From assembly GCA_001599595.1 (NCBI GenBank), contig BCHH01000002.1:4440055-4504054 (forward strand): a DNA stretch of 64,000 bases, given 5' to 3'. Positions 20,395 to 31,852 of the stretch are shown here, piece after piece. Each line of letters begins with the position of its first letter. The stretch's first letter is position 1. The notes beneath the pieces were generated by a model. It worked only from the letters and a program-made list of their open reading frames with translations. It made no database searches and was not told where the DNA came from. A program made the position numbers and the translations under genes. The DNA comes from Beverwykella pulmonaria. Taxonomy: Eukaryota > Ascomycota > Dothideomycetes > Pleosporales > Melanommataceae.

Positions 20395-23300
20395 TAGAAA
20401 ACATGGCATAAATGAACCACTCGCATCTCGGAATGGTCACAGATTCTTGAGGAACATTTTTCGCATCGTGTGCTAATGCCATACAAAGCTTTTACTTGCC
20501 ATGCGTCATCTCCAAAGACGATCGGCTCTCTGTTTTGCAGATTGTAAGCAAGACCTTTTCAATCCTAGAGGAAGATCTTGATGGTGAGATTGGATAAAAG
20601 GAAGAAGATTATGGGTAACCGGGCGGTGGGGTATTGAAACTGGCGGATTGATCAGGGTTTTGCTTGTTCACGACGACGGTAAGGTTTTGGCTCCAGAGAT
20701 TACGACTATAGTTAGAAGGAATCGCCTATCTCTTCAACGAATGGAGGGGTTATTTTCACTGCCAGCACCTCGTAAGCAATACAAGGAGCCCATGCATAAG
20801 AGCGAGCATCACTTGTGAAGCGACATTGTAGTCCAGGTACCCAGAGCATTCAAGCTCCCAAAAGCGTACCGCTTGGGTACAATTCCAGGCATAACCCCAG
20901 CTCTCTTGCGAGCCGTGACAAGCAAAAGCAAAATCAGGTATACAGATCGCGATGCGTTTTGACCTGCCCGAAAGTACTACATCGACGATTCGCTGCAGCA
21001 ACAGCCTAAACAGGAATTCAATACATCGATCACCCGCAAGGCTGCACGCCTTCCCGCCGTGAGACACGACCCCTCGCCAGGCCATGCCCAAAGTCTCACA
21101 GGCATTGCTTCTTCTTTTGTGAAGCCAGCCACCCTGTCACCATGCAATCACGCACCTACCACCCTACATACCCTGTCACACAATGCACGCCGGCCCTTAG
21201 CCACAGGGAAACCACGGTGAAGAAATCAGGGACTGCATCAGCACGTGATGTTGCCAAATTTGAGTTTTGCGCCCGAATCATTGATTTCAAGGGGTGTTCC
21301 TTTGAGTAATGATCAAGGCGGAGCGTTTAGGCCCAATCGTAGATTCCAACGGGAAGAGCTAGCACAAAGGTCAGATCTTACTAACGGAGTAGCGCAGATC
21401 GGGAAGCGAGGAGGGGAACGGCTCAGCGAGTGTTAGAAATGGAGTAAGAGGAGACGAGATGAACTGCGATGAATTGTGAATGGAGAGTCCCGGATCTGCG
21501 CACAATGCGAGTGGCTTGCAGACAGAAATTGTGAAGGTGGAACACGGGAAAAGAGAGATGTACGAAGCAAGGGATGCGAGGTGGTGTGGAGTATCTATCC
21601 CTTGGCGGGAGGCGTTGTATACGATTCACACTTTGCTGTAGCATACCGTGACATGGCGTTGGGGAGGCGCGAGGTTATTTGATGTCATCATTCCATGTCC
21701 CAGCTGCCAATTTAGAGTTTGGTAGCGAACAAGAACCACGGTCAACTAAGAGATAACAGCAAGCGCCGGCTGAAGCTAGAAACTGGAAAGAACCCGACGT
21801 CTTTGCCGTGCTTCCTCAGCAGTGGCTGTTGGATGAAATGAGCTTATCTGCTATCAATGTCACAGACGTCGAGATTTTGCGAAGACGGGAAGCCCTAGAT
21901 GCAATTGCGGGTGAATGCCGTGCCCCTGAGGTCCCGTGTTGAGAAACAGCAAGCCAATGGCCGTTCATTCGTGAGGGACCTTCTGCATGAGAACTGGGGG
22001 ATCCCGAATCATGGCGTTCGTGGAATTCTCTGACTGATAGGGGTTTGTGGGAGAATTGGTTCTTGCGGCACGTGCCCATTGTGGCTTCTCGAGGTCATGG
22101 TCAAACCTTGTTCCCTTGTTCACCTTGCTCATAGTACCTTCCTGCCACGCCGCGCGCTCCCTCGAGCAAAAGCAAACGCACAGTAGTGGTTGACGACGAC
22201 GCAACGGCGTCGGAGCGGAGAGAGGGGCGTTCAAGGGTCAGTCGCGAGGCGGTGATGGAAAGTTTGGCTGACTTTTAGAACCTTGGCCTTGGAACTGCAC
22301 CCCTTGGCCACGATCATTGTTCTGATTGGCCTGTCGGGCTGTGGTCATGGGTGCACCTTGGCCCCCCCAAAATGGCTGCACTGAAAATCACAAAATGCCA
22401 TGCACGTCCGTGGTCCGTGGCTGTCTGAAAGTGCGTCATCCCGCTTGACATGGCCCGTTCCATTCTTGTGCATCGTTGTGCTGCCTTTCACAACTTCCCC
22501 TTCACAGAGAGAGGGGATGGGAGAAGAGGGACGGAAGGAGATCAGGGTTCGTACCATGCAGTGGGAATGCCTTGTTGCGACGACAGTTTGACAGGCAAGC
22601 CATCAGCGGCCGCGTGCTCGAGTCGGATGAACTACGTGCCAAGAGGGAAGCGCACAGGCCACATACAGGCCTGATACAGCGTGGATCTTGCGATCGACGT
22701 CCCGCTTACCCAGATTGCCGACGCCACTCTCTCGACCTCAGCGCCCGCGCACCACACAGCACCTCGACGAGCGTTTCCGCGTTGCCAAACGCCTGCCGCC
22801 AGCTCGACCCTGACCGAGCGGGGGGCGCCTTCTGATGGACGGCGACGTGTACGACGTGGCGGACGATGGTAGACGGCAGCTGCGGCGCTGGGCCCTGACT
22901 ATGTGCAACCACAGCAGCAAGTGTCGAGCCCCATGCTGCGCGCCCCGATCTGGAGAGCGCGGCCAGAGAGGGCAGGTACGAACCTTGCAACCTCATAATA
23001 CCACCCCTGTGATTGTCCCGCTCGAGGACTTGGGGACGGAAAGCGCCTTGTATTGCTCTACGCGCGGCCGACGAGGCCAGCGACTACATATATCCAGTTG
23101 GGCATTGCTCTGCACCATCTATCATCATCATCGTATCTCTTCTCTTCTCCTAGCTCCACTACGCTGACTAGCAACATCTTCTGAGTCCCTTTTGGAGCTT
23201 GGTCCGCAGCTAAACGCCAGTCCCTCCGGCTACCCGTGCGGCTTCAGTCATTCCCGAAGCGGTCAAGTAGCTTGCAGTCACAGCTTGCCGTTCCCTACTC

Positions 23301-23454
23301 ACTGGGAGCATATATCTCCACTTCACCCATTCATCTTCACCCCGCGTTAGCCGTCGCTCTTTCCTCTTTCCTCTTGCTCACTTTCTTCTCCTCTACGTTC
23401 TCTCCATATTCTGTCGCTTCACTCCCACCTCCACCTGCGTGCTGCCTCACCAAC
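20395..23454. other. 3-kb region without a recognised gene
   Basis: Many short frames exist on both strands but none carries a recognisable domain or a convincing intron chain. The part from about 22.9 kb is pyrimidine-rich with TCTTCTCC runs, typical of a fungal promoter and 5' leader for the RGS gene. Several short upstream frames could lie in that leader. No tRNA or repeat was found. Confidence 0.45.
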
Positions 23455-24968
23455 ATGGTGTATTCTCTCAGCTACCGTCGCCCCTCGCGGGTTTCTCGTG
23501 TCCCCTCCCGCGAGTCCCTGTCTGGCTCTGAGAAGGAAAAGCCCATTGCCGAGTCTGTCATTTCTGGCAGCAGCGGCATGTCACATGGCATTCCCGAAGC
23601 GCTTTCGTTCGACCGCGTCATCGCTGGCGGCGTCTGTCCTGTGAGTATTTCCTCTGCTTCCTCCCCAGTCCATTCGGCCGTACCACTTGCCCCGGATCAC
23701 TCGTGACCAATGTGGCGCAGACTAACACCGCCATCACTAGCCATGCACTACACGCGACTTCATGAACTACCTCAAGTACATCGAGCTGGCTGCCGAAAAC
23801 CTGCAGTTCTTCCTCTGGTATCGCGACTACACCAAACGCTTCAACGAGCTTCCCGAGAAGGACCAAGCTCTCTCTCAGCCATGGGAGAAGGAGAATGCCG
23901 AGCCCGAGAAGCAGCCTCGCTCTAAGCCGTTCAGTCCCGACACCGCTGCCGTGTTCAAGGGCACCGACTTCTCTAACGAGGCCGGACCCCGGGTCGCGGA
24001 TGCTGACAAGAACAACCCCTTCTTCACCCCGCCTCGAACCCCCAACAGCGACATGAAGCGAGAGGGCGAAGGGTCCATTGACTCGTACGAAGGGAGCCTG
24101 ACGTTTGGGGGGAAGAAAGACCACAATGACCGTACCGCCAGCGCGTTCCAGAGTGCGGGGCTCAAGTGGAAGCCTCGTGAGTTTGACTGAACATTTTGTT
24201 TCTTCTTTAGGCCCCAATTGCTCACTGTAGACAGTATCCATCCAGCCCTATCGCGAGGAGATTACCAGAATCATATCCATCTACATTGCCGATGGTGGTG
24301 CGCGTCAACTGAACCTCTCGTCCAAGGAACGCACCGCTCTTCTCCACGCGCTCCAGAATACCACTCACCCATCTGCCTTTCGCGAAGTCGCTACTACAGT
24401 GGAGTGGTCCCTCCGCTGCCAGGCCCACCCCAACTTCATTCGCTGGACCATCTGCAACGGCAACCGTCCTCGCGTCATCTTCGCCCGTGGCCTGGGTGTT
24501 GGCGGCATCGTCGGAGGCTTCATCGCTGCTATCGTCATCACCCTTAGCAGTGCCGGCCGTGCCTGGCGCGTGCTGTCCATCATCGGTTTCCTCATCGGCA
24601 TATCCACCCTCATTGCCGCCTGGAAGGGCATGTGCGTCGTCCTGCACGGGATGCACCACCGTCATCTGCGACCATGGGAGCTGTTCACATCCGACGATGA
24701 GCCAGCTGGCTACGACATGAAGGGAGAGTCAGAGGACAGCCTCGTCTCGCACAACTCAAGCAACAGCTACGAGGACGAGCCATGGGTTGCCAAGTACGAG
24801 AAACGCAACATTGTCCGCAAGGTCTTCGATCGCGAGGTTTGGATTCAAGAGCCCGCGCTTCGCCAGATCCAGGACACCATCTTCCTGCAGTCTCTCCTCG
24901 GCGCTTTTGTCCTTTCGATTACTATCGTCGGTATCTTCTGCGCATTTCCCAAGGGCAATTACTTCTAA
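23455..24968 (+). CDS. RGS-domain membrane protein, regulator of G-protein signalling
   Basis: Exons 23455-23640, 23741-24176 and 24235-24968 give 451 residues. The RGS box begins CPPCTTRDFMNYLKYIE and ENLQFFLWYRDYTKRF. A disordered linker follows, then the second half of the box after intron 2 (YREEITRIISIYIADGG, LNLSSKERTALLHAL). Three hydrophobic helices near the C-terminus suggest membrane anchoring (GLGVGGIVGGFIAAIVITL, RVLSIIGFLIGISTLIAAW, FLQSLLGAFVLSITIVGIF). The layout is closest to the Aspergillus RgsA-like or Rax1-like group. I cannot separate these by eye, so no symbol is given. Expected role: speeding GTP hydrolysis by a G-alpha subunit. Intron 2 must use the ACAG|TATCC acceptor, not the TAG four bases earlier, to keep frame. 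Confidence 0.85.
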
Positions 24969-25593
24969 GGGAAAGGCCAGCCCTCGCTGGATACAACGCT
25001 ACGCTAACAATGGCGATATTCACTCCTTTCGGTTATTTTCTTGATTCATGGTATATACCCCATCACGGTTCTTTGGGAAACAAGGTGTCTCTGTTATTTT
25101 TCCTGTCACCGGACTTCAAATAGGGAGCAACTATGGATGTTGGCGCATGGATGGCTACGGGTGTAGATCTCTTCTACAAAAGAAACCGGATTTCCTCTCG
25201 ATAATATAACAGGGGCTCTTGCAGATGTGCAGGAAGGAATGGCGTTCAGGAGAATGATCTAGTCAGATAGGATTTTTGACTGAATGAAGACAGAACGTTT
25301 CTGGATGATGCTACTTTACTTATTTGTCTCTGACCCCGTGTGTTAATAACATGCTTGGGCAGGATGAAATATTCTCATTTTCTTATATGGCGGCACTTCT
25401 CCCAGCATCATCCTAACTTGCTCTTCTCGACCCCGCGAAAGGCGCATCCAGTAAGGAAGCTCTCACGTGATGCTCCTCGAATCACAATCCCGCAGCAAGC
25501 CTTGGCAGACGACCATTTGCCCCACCACTGTCACGCAACCTCGAATCCCTACGTCACCGCTTGCTCACGGTCATCCGTGGCCCCCTATATAAC
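24969..25593. other. intergenic spacer
   Basis: This holds the 3' region of the RGS gene and the promoter of the next gene, with CCCTATATAAC at 25581-25591 just before its ATG. No gene or repeat was recognised. Confidence 0.5.
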
Positions 25594-26282
25594 ATGTCAT
25601 CTACCTCCGAGACACCCGCTGAAATACCAATCTCCACCCTCATCGACGAGTACTACGAGAAGAAGCCAAACTTTGCTCAATATATCAAAGCTCCTGCTCC
25701 TACCAAATCTCCCTCACCATCGAGTCAAGAGACTGCTGAGCCGCAGAACGAGGAAGAGTTTCTCAGGGAATTCAAGGACAAGGCCAAGGTTCGAAAGAGT
25801 AAAGAGGAAGTCAGGCGAGAGTTTTACTTTGGTGAGACGATCAGGAATAACAGGGACGTAAAAGACCAACGAGCAAAACAAACCCCCGGAAACACTGCAA
25901 ATATGCCGGTTCTTCCCAAGGAAGAGGAGACGCACGGCGGGAGTACGTATCCTCGCCCAATATTCCCACCTCGGCCTGCTAAAGGATGAATGTTAACGTG
26001 AAGACTGAAGGCATCACCGACCAAATCGCTAAGGAATCGGGCGATTCGACCGCGAGCGATCATCCTATCCATGCTGGAGCCGCGCAGGCACACAAGGCTG
26101 CTCCTGTAGGTTGATTCCTGTCCCACCCACTGCATGCGCGTTCATGTGCATGTACTGCACACAATTGGAATCGAGACCAAGACTGACGCATAGTGTTATA
26201 GGGCCCCGTCCAGGTCAAGGATATTGGGAAGCCGGAGAGCAAGGAGGAATTGAAGAAGAGGGCTGAAGAGTTGAATAAATAG
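25594..26282 (+). CDS. small hydrophilic protein of unknown function (174 aa)
   Basis: Three exons (25594-25942, 26011-26105, 26202-26282) join in frame to give 174 residues. The protein is charged and probably disordered. It begins MSSTSETPAEIPISTLIDEY, has a Lys/Arg/Glu-rich middle (EFLREFKDKAKVRKSKEEV) and ends KEELKKRAEELNK. There is no signal, membrane segment or known motif. The intron model rests on consistent phases. Intron 1 (68 nt) ends in CTGAAG with a TTAAC branch, and intron 2 (96 nt) ends in TTATAG. The upstream ATG-less extension is ignored. I do not recognise the family. Confidence 0.6.
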
Positions 26283-27213
26283 GAGGGTAGGGCGACCATG
26301 TCGGTTCTGCCTTTCAGTATATTTGATATGGGAAGGGATATCATGTGTCTTTTCCTCTCGCTTCGTGTACACTATCTGCAGATCGGAGAATGAGGGGTGT
26401 CAAAAGGCTTGATATTCTGAGTGTAGACCTGATCCTAATGTCTCTTCTTTTGGGGGGGTATTGTGGTCATATGCTGGTGTATTTGAAATCAACGTCAATG
26501 TACTCGAGTTCCCTTCCCATTTCTCCTGCTCTTCTCATCATCCACTCGACCTGCCGACCAATCAAGAAATTAGCCTTGCAGCCCAGGACTCATTCCCTTC
26601 TCATCTTTAATTCCTAACCCTCTCTATTCCCCCCTGGCACCGAGAAATCCCCAACCAAGAACAGAGACACAAACAAACAGTACAACAGCTTTAAAAACGC
26701 ACAAGAAGGCGCTGCGGTCTCGGATGCTGACTGACATTAACATTGACATTGACATTGATGCGTACCTTCGGATCACCTCGTCCATCATATTCGATGCTTC
26801 CATAATTGCGATTTAGCCCTTACACGTATGAAACATTAGGGTTGTGTTGCATATACCCGTAAATTGCGTGTGCCAGAACCTCAACGCGACCTCGCGCATA
26901 TGGGAAAGGGACTGAAAGACTTCATGATGGGAGACCACTGGACACGAAGCTGGGGTGTGAAATGGTTTTCGACGGGCTTGTGTTGCAAGATATCAGAGAG
27001 ACATAGAATAAAAACATCATCTTGAGAATATGACTAACGTTATCAAGAATTTCCGACATGGAAGGCATACCTTAGGCAAGTGGTCATGTGCGAGGAATTG
27101 AATGTCATTAGGATGGTATATATACATGACTTCATGATGCGTGGAGGTAAGTCTACAGAACGCCGTACAATCGATGAGACATCCCAAAATCTTATTTACA
27201 GTACCTCTTCGTT
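26283..27213. other. intergenic between convergent genes, with hexamer repeat
   Basis: No gene was seen. At 26732-26760 the word ACATTG/ACATTA is repeated four times in tandem, a short microsatellite. Confidence 0.5.
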
Positions 27214-29408
27214 CTAATACTGGAAGCTCTCCGTGTGGAGGTAAATCCCCTGGGCCCCAGTCCCTTTATGTACGGCTCTTTCATCGCTTAGCGCGCAGAC
27301 ATCGTGCTTGACGTCTTCAGTAAGACCTCGAGGCCCACACACAACGACCGCAGACTCTCCCAGCGCTTGCTCCAGCGACTTGCGAATGATCTCACGAGGA
27401 TTGGGCCGGCCTGAGAAGACTGATATGGAAGGATGCAGGAGGGGGTTTTGCTTTGAGTTGGATGACGGCGCCGTTGATGTGCGTGAAATGCGGTGAGTGG
27501 AGAGATTGTCTGCTTTGCTTGCACCGCAACAGCATGGAGGGGATATGGTGTCCGGAGATAGGGTCTCGTCGACCGTTGTTTTGCAACAACATGTTTGGTC
27601 CGGCCCACAGGTATCCTCCTCATTTGTGTTTGGTGCCAGGACCTTGGTTGTTCGTAGTTCCATGATCTCGTCTTTCGAATCGCCCTCTTTTCTCTTCTCG
27701 TCCAAGGACGGCGTCCGACTGCGGAACTCGACAGTGCCGTGCTGGGGATCTTTCGACTTCGGATTCGGAGCCGTCATGTTGGGAAACATCGACCCGTGCT
27801 CTTCGGTAAAGGTTTCGTCGCAAGTGACATAGACGGTAAATTCGAGTTTGATTTGTTTGAGGTTGTCTTGCAGAATTTGAAAGTCGGAGCTGGCGGCTGC
27901 GAGTTGTTCAGAGAACCACGCAAGCTGTCCCCGGCTCCTGACGACCCACACAAAACGGACATGGCGAGTGACAGCACCAGTTTGTGGTCTGAAAAGCGAA
28001 GTCGTGTTTCGCTCGGGGCTCGCATTCTCTTTCCAACCTTGAATGATATCCCGAAGCAATGGAACGGTAAAAGTAGCACCGGTGCTTCCCGCAAGGAAAA
28101 CGACACTATCAAACTGACGCAAGGGTCTTATGCATCCATATGGCCCTTCGATTGCGACGGTTTTAGTGCATGATCTTGCCGAGGGTGCGGGGAGTCTGTG
28201 TGTTTTCTCGGCATGTCTGAAGAAGCGTTTGGTCCCCCCGGTTTCAGCTTTGACCAAGAACTCCATTTTCCCATCTTCAGGAATGGATGCAACCGTGAAA
28301 GGGTGGCTTTGCAACGGGACAATCGAATGACATGACAAAAACATGTGCTGGCCTGGTGTCCAGCTTATGGGGGGATTCTGGATGACGATTCGGGTTGTCT
28401 TGTTCGGAAGGGGCGTGAATTCTGCTTTGCAGGCCCAGAGGCCAGACATCTGCCCTGCCTTCCTCTGTTTTGGATGAAAGAAAGAGATGTTTGCGTACAC
28501 CACGCGCACTACTCGTACGAAGCGGTCGAAGAAGAAGAGTGCGACGGACGCCCAGACATAGCCATGAACCTCGGGCGGCGTGTGGATATAGACGAAACCG
28601 ATTAATACGGCAAAGGAAACGAGGTGTTGCAAAACAAAGACTTCGTAGGCCCAGCCCCGGATGGGTGTCATGGAACTGAAGACTATCCAAACCAGGACAG
28701 CCCATGCAACAACGCCCTTCCAGACGAGCGTGTTCTCCTTCAACTGCACTCCGATGTAGTCGTAGGGCGCCCAGTCGGCGAAGAAGTATCCCATGTGAAT
28801 GGTTGCAGTAAGAAGTAAGCATCTAGCACACCACCGGTGGAGCCAGTTGATTCGCTCGTAACTGATGCCGGTCAGATAACCAACAATATTGTTCTTCCCT
28901 GCAAGCAGGAAGATGAGGGGCAGTTGGGCAATGGCCACAAATCCACATCGATAGCCGATATCCTCCCTCGACCACCTATCATTCAAGTCGAAGCCGTAAA
29001 AGCAAAGCACCACTATAACGACTATATTTCCTGCTATCAAGCTGGCGCGGCCAACCGTCGGCAGTGAAAAGATGCGCCCTTTGACCGGTATCCGGATGGC
29101 GAAGTGGGATGCTTCTCGTACTATGGCAAATAGGGTTGCGATTCCTACAAGGAACAATGTCTTGGGTTTTGCAGGCGTTAGCAACCCCGCCCTTGCTGCC
29201 GATAATCTAAGACCAGATCAGCTGACATGCACAAATAGCAGGCCAAATTTACTAGCCTCTGCGTATAGAGCGCATAGTTGAAGATGTTGACGAGCGTTGC
29301 GACTGCGACTGCACTGCCCACTACCGCCCAGTAAAACTTGGGGAAGTCGAGGAGAGGGGGCATTCCGCCCATGGACATGGAGCCCATCGCCATCCCGCTG
29401 GCAGACAT
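27214..29408 (-). CDS. ferric/cupric metalloreductase, FRE family
   Basis: Exon 1 is 29408-29253 and exon 2 is 29160-27214. The intron 29252-29161 has a GTAAAT donor, GCTAAC branch and CCCAAG acceptor. The result is 700 residues. The N-terminus is Met-rich (MSASGMAMGSMSMGGMPP), like copper-binding Mets motifs. The ferric-reductase membrane core carries haem histidines in NWLHRWCARC, TIHMGYFF, FVLQHLV and YIHTPPE. An FAD site (HPFTVASIPEDG) and NADPH-binding parts (VFLAGSTGATFTVP, VVCGPRGL) follow. A loop at about residues 566-600 holds seven cysteines in a single-CCC-CCC pattern (CGPDQTCCC, PPCCCGAS), unusual for the family. It would reduce extracellular Fe(III) or Cu(II) at the plasma membrane. 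It is divergent from a Ctr copper transporter. Confidence 0.92.
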
Positions 29409-30468
29409 GATGTCTTAGCACAAGAGTTCCACGTCACCAATTGAGTTCGTCCGTGGTTGTTTCGCAGAATGGAGGCTATGCGCGTGTGAAGGATAGTTGA
29501 TGCGACCGGTCGGTGTCCGGAAAGTCGTCTGGCAAACAGGCCATATATGTTCTATATCGGTTGACAGGGCGGCTATCTCATACTGTGCAAGTTCTTGGGG
29601 CGATGACACGGTGGCAGGCGACAACAGCCGTCTCGAGTCGACAATAGCAGGATGTGAGGTTGAGGGTTGACGAGGAAGAGTGAGAAGAACGCGCTCACGG
29701 GGTGTATACTACGCAACGAAGGTTACACGCTTGGCAGGCCTATATGCCCTCTGGACGTTGCCGCCCTCCCGGGACTCGAGCTCGTGCGAGGGCCTGATGC
29801 ACTCATGCTTGTTCTGCCCATCTCAGTGCATGTCGTTGAAGAAGGAACCCGCATCTTTGAGCATGTTTTCGGGGATGGCGTTCGGCTAGGTGGGAAAAAG
29901 CAGGGTGGGAGCCAATCAAAACATGCTCACATACCAGGTTGTGTACGGAGCAGTGTAGAGTTCCGCCAAAAGTCAAAGTGCAAAGGCTCACCACCCACGG
30001 CCAGAAGCAAAAGAGTTCGCCCCAGCCAGGTCCCCGCTCTAGCCTGGTCCCCGCTGCGGGCATATCGCAGTCATCTATCAACGCCGTGAGGATTGCTTGC
30101 AAGGGTACATGCCGAGCGTCCTTTTTTACGTTGCCTACATTCCGCAACACCTCGCGCTTCATCGCTCCTCTTGTCGCTCTTGTCATTTCTTGGACTGTCG
30201 CAGTATCAACCGCATTCACTCTCACAGGCCCCACAAACCTTCTCACGACTCCAAACCTGCTCCCAATGCGTCAATGCTAAGGCGTCGCTAATTTCAAGTC
30301 AAAGCAAGCCAAGTCGTACCTTGCACCTCGTACCTCCGGTTGATCCTATAAACACGACCTGGCTGTCACCCATTGCACGCCAGTCTGGAACTCACGCCTA
30401 ATCTTCTCTCCAACACACGATAGCCCCATTTTTGATCCTCACACTTCTCCACTACCGAATCGTTCCTC
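29409..30468. promoter_or_regulatory. shared promoter of the metalloreductase and copper transporter
   Basis: This is 1,060 bp between divergent starts. It contains an exact 12-bp inverted repeat, TGAGCATGTTTT (29858-29869) and AAAACATGCTCA (29918-29929), 48 bp apart. More GCTCAC words occur near 29694 and 29981. The core GCTCA is shared with yeast Mac1-type copper-response sites, but no full TTTGCTCA was found. Frames on both strands here are not convincing genes. Confidence 0.5.
29858..29929. promoter_or_regulatory. inverted GAGCATG repeat, candidate copper-response element
   Basis: Two 12-bp arms that are exact reverse complements flank 48 bp in the middle of the reductase/Ctr promoter. 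GAGCATG recurs at 31467-31473 upstream of the BIM1-like gene, together with CTTGCTCA at 31484-31491. This location in both promoters is the reason to call it a candidate site; binding is not shown. Confidence 0.4.
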
Positions 30469-31098
30469 ATGGTCGCCCACGAAGGTCACGAAACCATGAC
30501 CGAATCTATGGCAGGGATGGACATGGGCTCGTCGACGATGACCATGACCATGTCCTTCTTCACAGCGACAGACACACCCCTCTATTCCGCATCATGGACT
30601 CCGTCGAGCGCTGGCGCGTACGCTGGAACCTGCATCTTTCTCATTGTTCTCGCCATCCTCCTCCGCGCGGTCTTCACCCTGAAGGCTTTCCTCGAGGCCA
30701 AGTCGGTAGAAGCGGCTTTGAAGCGGAGATATGTTGTGGTCGCGGACCAGCAATTCCCAGCCGAAAAGATTGCCAGTGACTCCAACTCGATGACGGGCAT
30801 CCTGACAACCAACGGCGTCCAAGAAAACGTCCGCATCGTATCTGCTCCCGTCAAGCACATCCAGCCATGGCGGTTCAGTACAGATCTTCCCCGGGCGGCG
30901 CTGATGACGGTGGCTGCGGGCATTGGCTATCTTCTGTACGCCCCCACATCACTCTTCTCATGAATCGAGACTGATCCACCGTGCAGCATGTTGGCAGTCA
31001 TGACATACAACGTCGGCTACTTCCTCTCGGTGCTGGCTGGTGCGTTCGTTGGAGAGTTGGCACTCGGCCGATTCAATCAGGGGGTAATGACCATGTAA
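30469..31098 (+). CDS. Ctr-family high-affinity copper transporter
   Basis: Exons 30469-30935 and 30987-31098 (51-nt intron) give 192 residues. The extracellular N-terminus is rich in Met and His (HEGHETM, MAGMDMGSSTMTMTM), as in Ctr Mets motifs. Three membrane helices follow, and the last two carry the Ctr selectivity signature MLAVM, twelve residues, GAFVG, exactly as the family requires. Ctr proteins form trimers that take up Cu(I) at the plasma membrane. The protein ends FNQGVMTM, without the Cys/His tail of some homologs. The divergent neighbour is a metalloreductase that could supply Cu(I). The downstream neighbour is a BIM1-like copper-binding protein. Confidence 0.94.
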
Positions 31099-31852
31099 CG
31101 GGGATACGACCACGCTTCACGACTTCTTTCTACGATCGGGCGAAGGGCTTCTAGGGCGTTTGTCTGATAGCATTTGTGCTTGGCGTTGATTTTGGCAGTT
31201 TGCGGAGAGGGCTTGGTATGGTTCGATTTAGAGTAGCTGCAGGTCATGCGGCTGCATTACATAGAATCAAGGACGATCTGTCTGCCACTGCCGTTAGCCA
31301 AAGCTTGACCGTGAAGGACGCTTCTCACATTGCTCTCCTCGAACTCCATTTTTATGGTTCGCAGCTCGCAGCCCCCAGCACAGCGCATCCGATATCCCAG
31401 CGAACATGGTGGCGTCGGAGATGGCTCGTGCTTGCATGGATGGATCCTTGCAAATGCACAACAAGCGAGCATGGCGTTGATAACTTGCTCATTTGTTCTC
31501 AACATGTACCTTGTTGTCCATATTCCGGGCTGGCACCATCACAAGTTTTGCTATTTGCCCTCCCATAAGCTGTCTGGACGCTATCAGCCAACAACGACCT
31601 AACAAGCGCAAATTGGCTTGATGCAGGTCTCCCGCATGTAAAGCGACGGAATGCACGGCATGCGGGGAACAAGGGGAGCTTGGGGGGAGCTCCTGCGGTC
31701 AATAAGTAAGGTACAGTTGCCCAGACTTTATTGTTATTCCAATTTCTTTCCTCGCAAATAAACTTCTCTCCTTCTGTGGATTCTTTTCCTCGAGCGTCTC
31801 CAGAATCTCAGCGTCACCTGCAAAGACCAAATCATTCATCTCCACCAACAAA
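31099..31852 (+). promoter_or_regulatory. promoter region of the BIM1-like gene
   Basis: This 754-bp region lies between the Ctr gene and the BIM1-like start. It contains GAGCATG (31467-31473) and CTTGCTCA (31484-31491), one base from the yeast Mac1 word TTTGCTCA. A frame at 31176-31568 has no recognisable protein. Confidence 0.4.

Noticed and set aside
29803..30246. 147-codon minus-strand frame in the reductase-Ctr promoter
   Set aside because: No recognisable protein, and it overlaps frames on the other strand equally; treated as promoter DNA.
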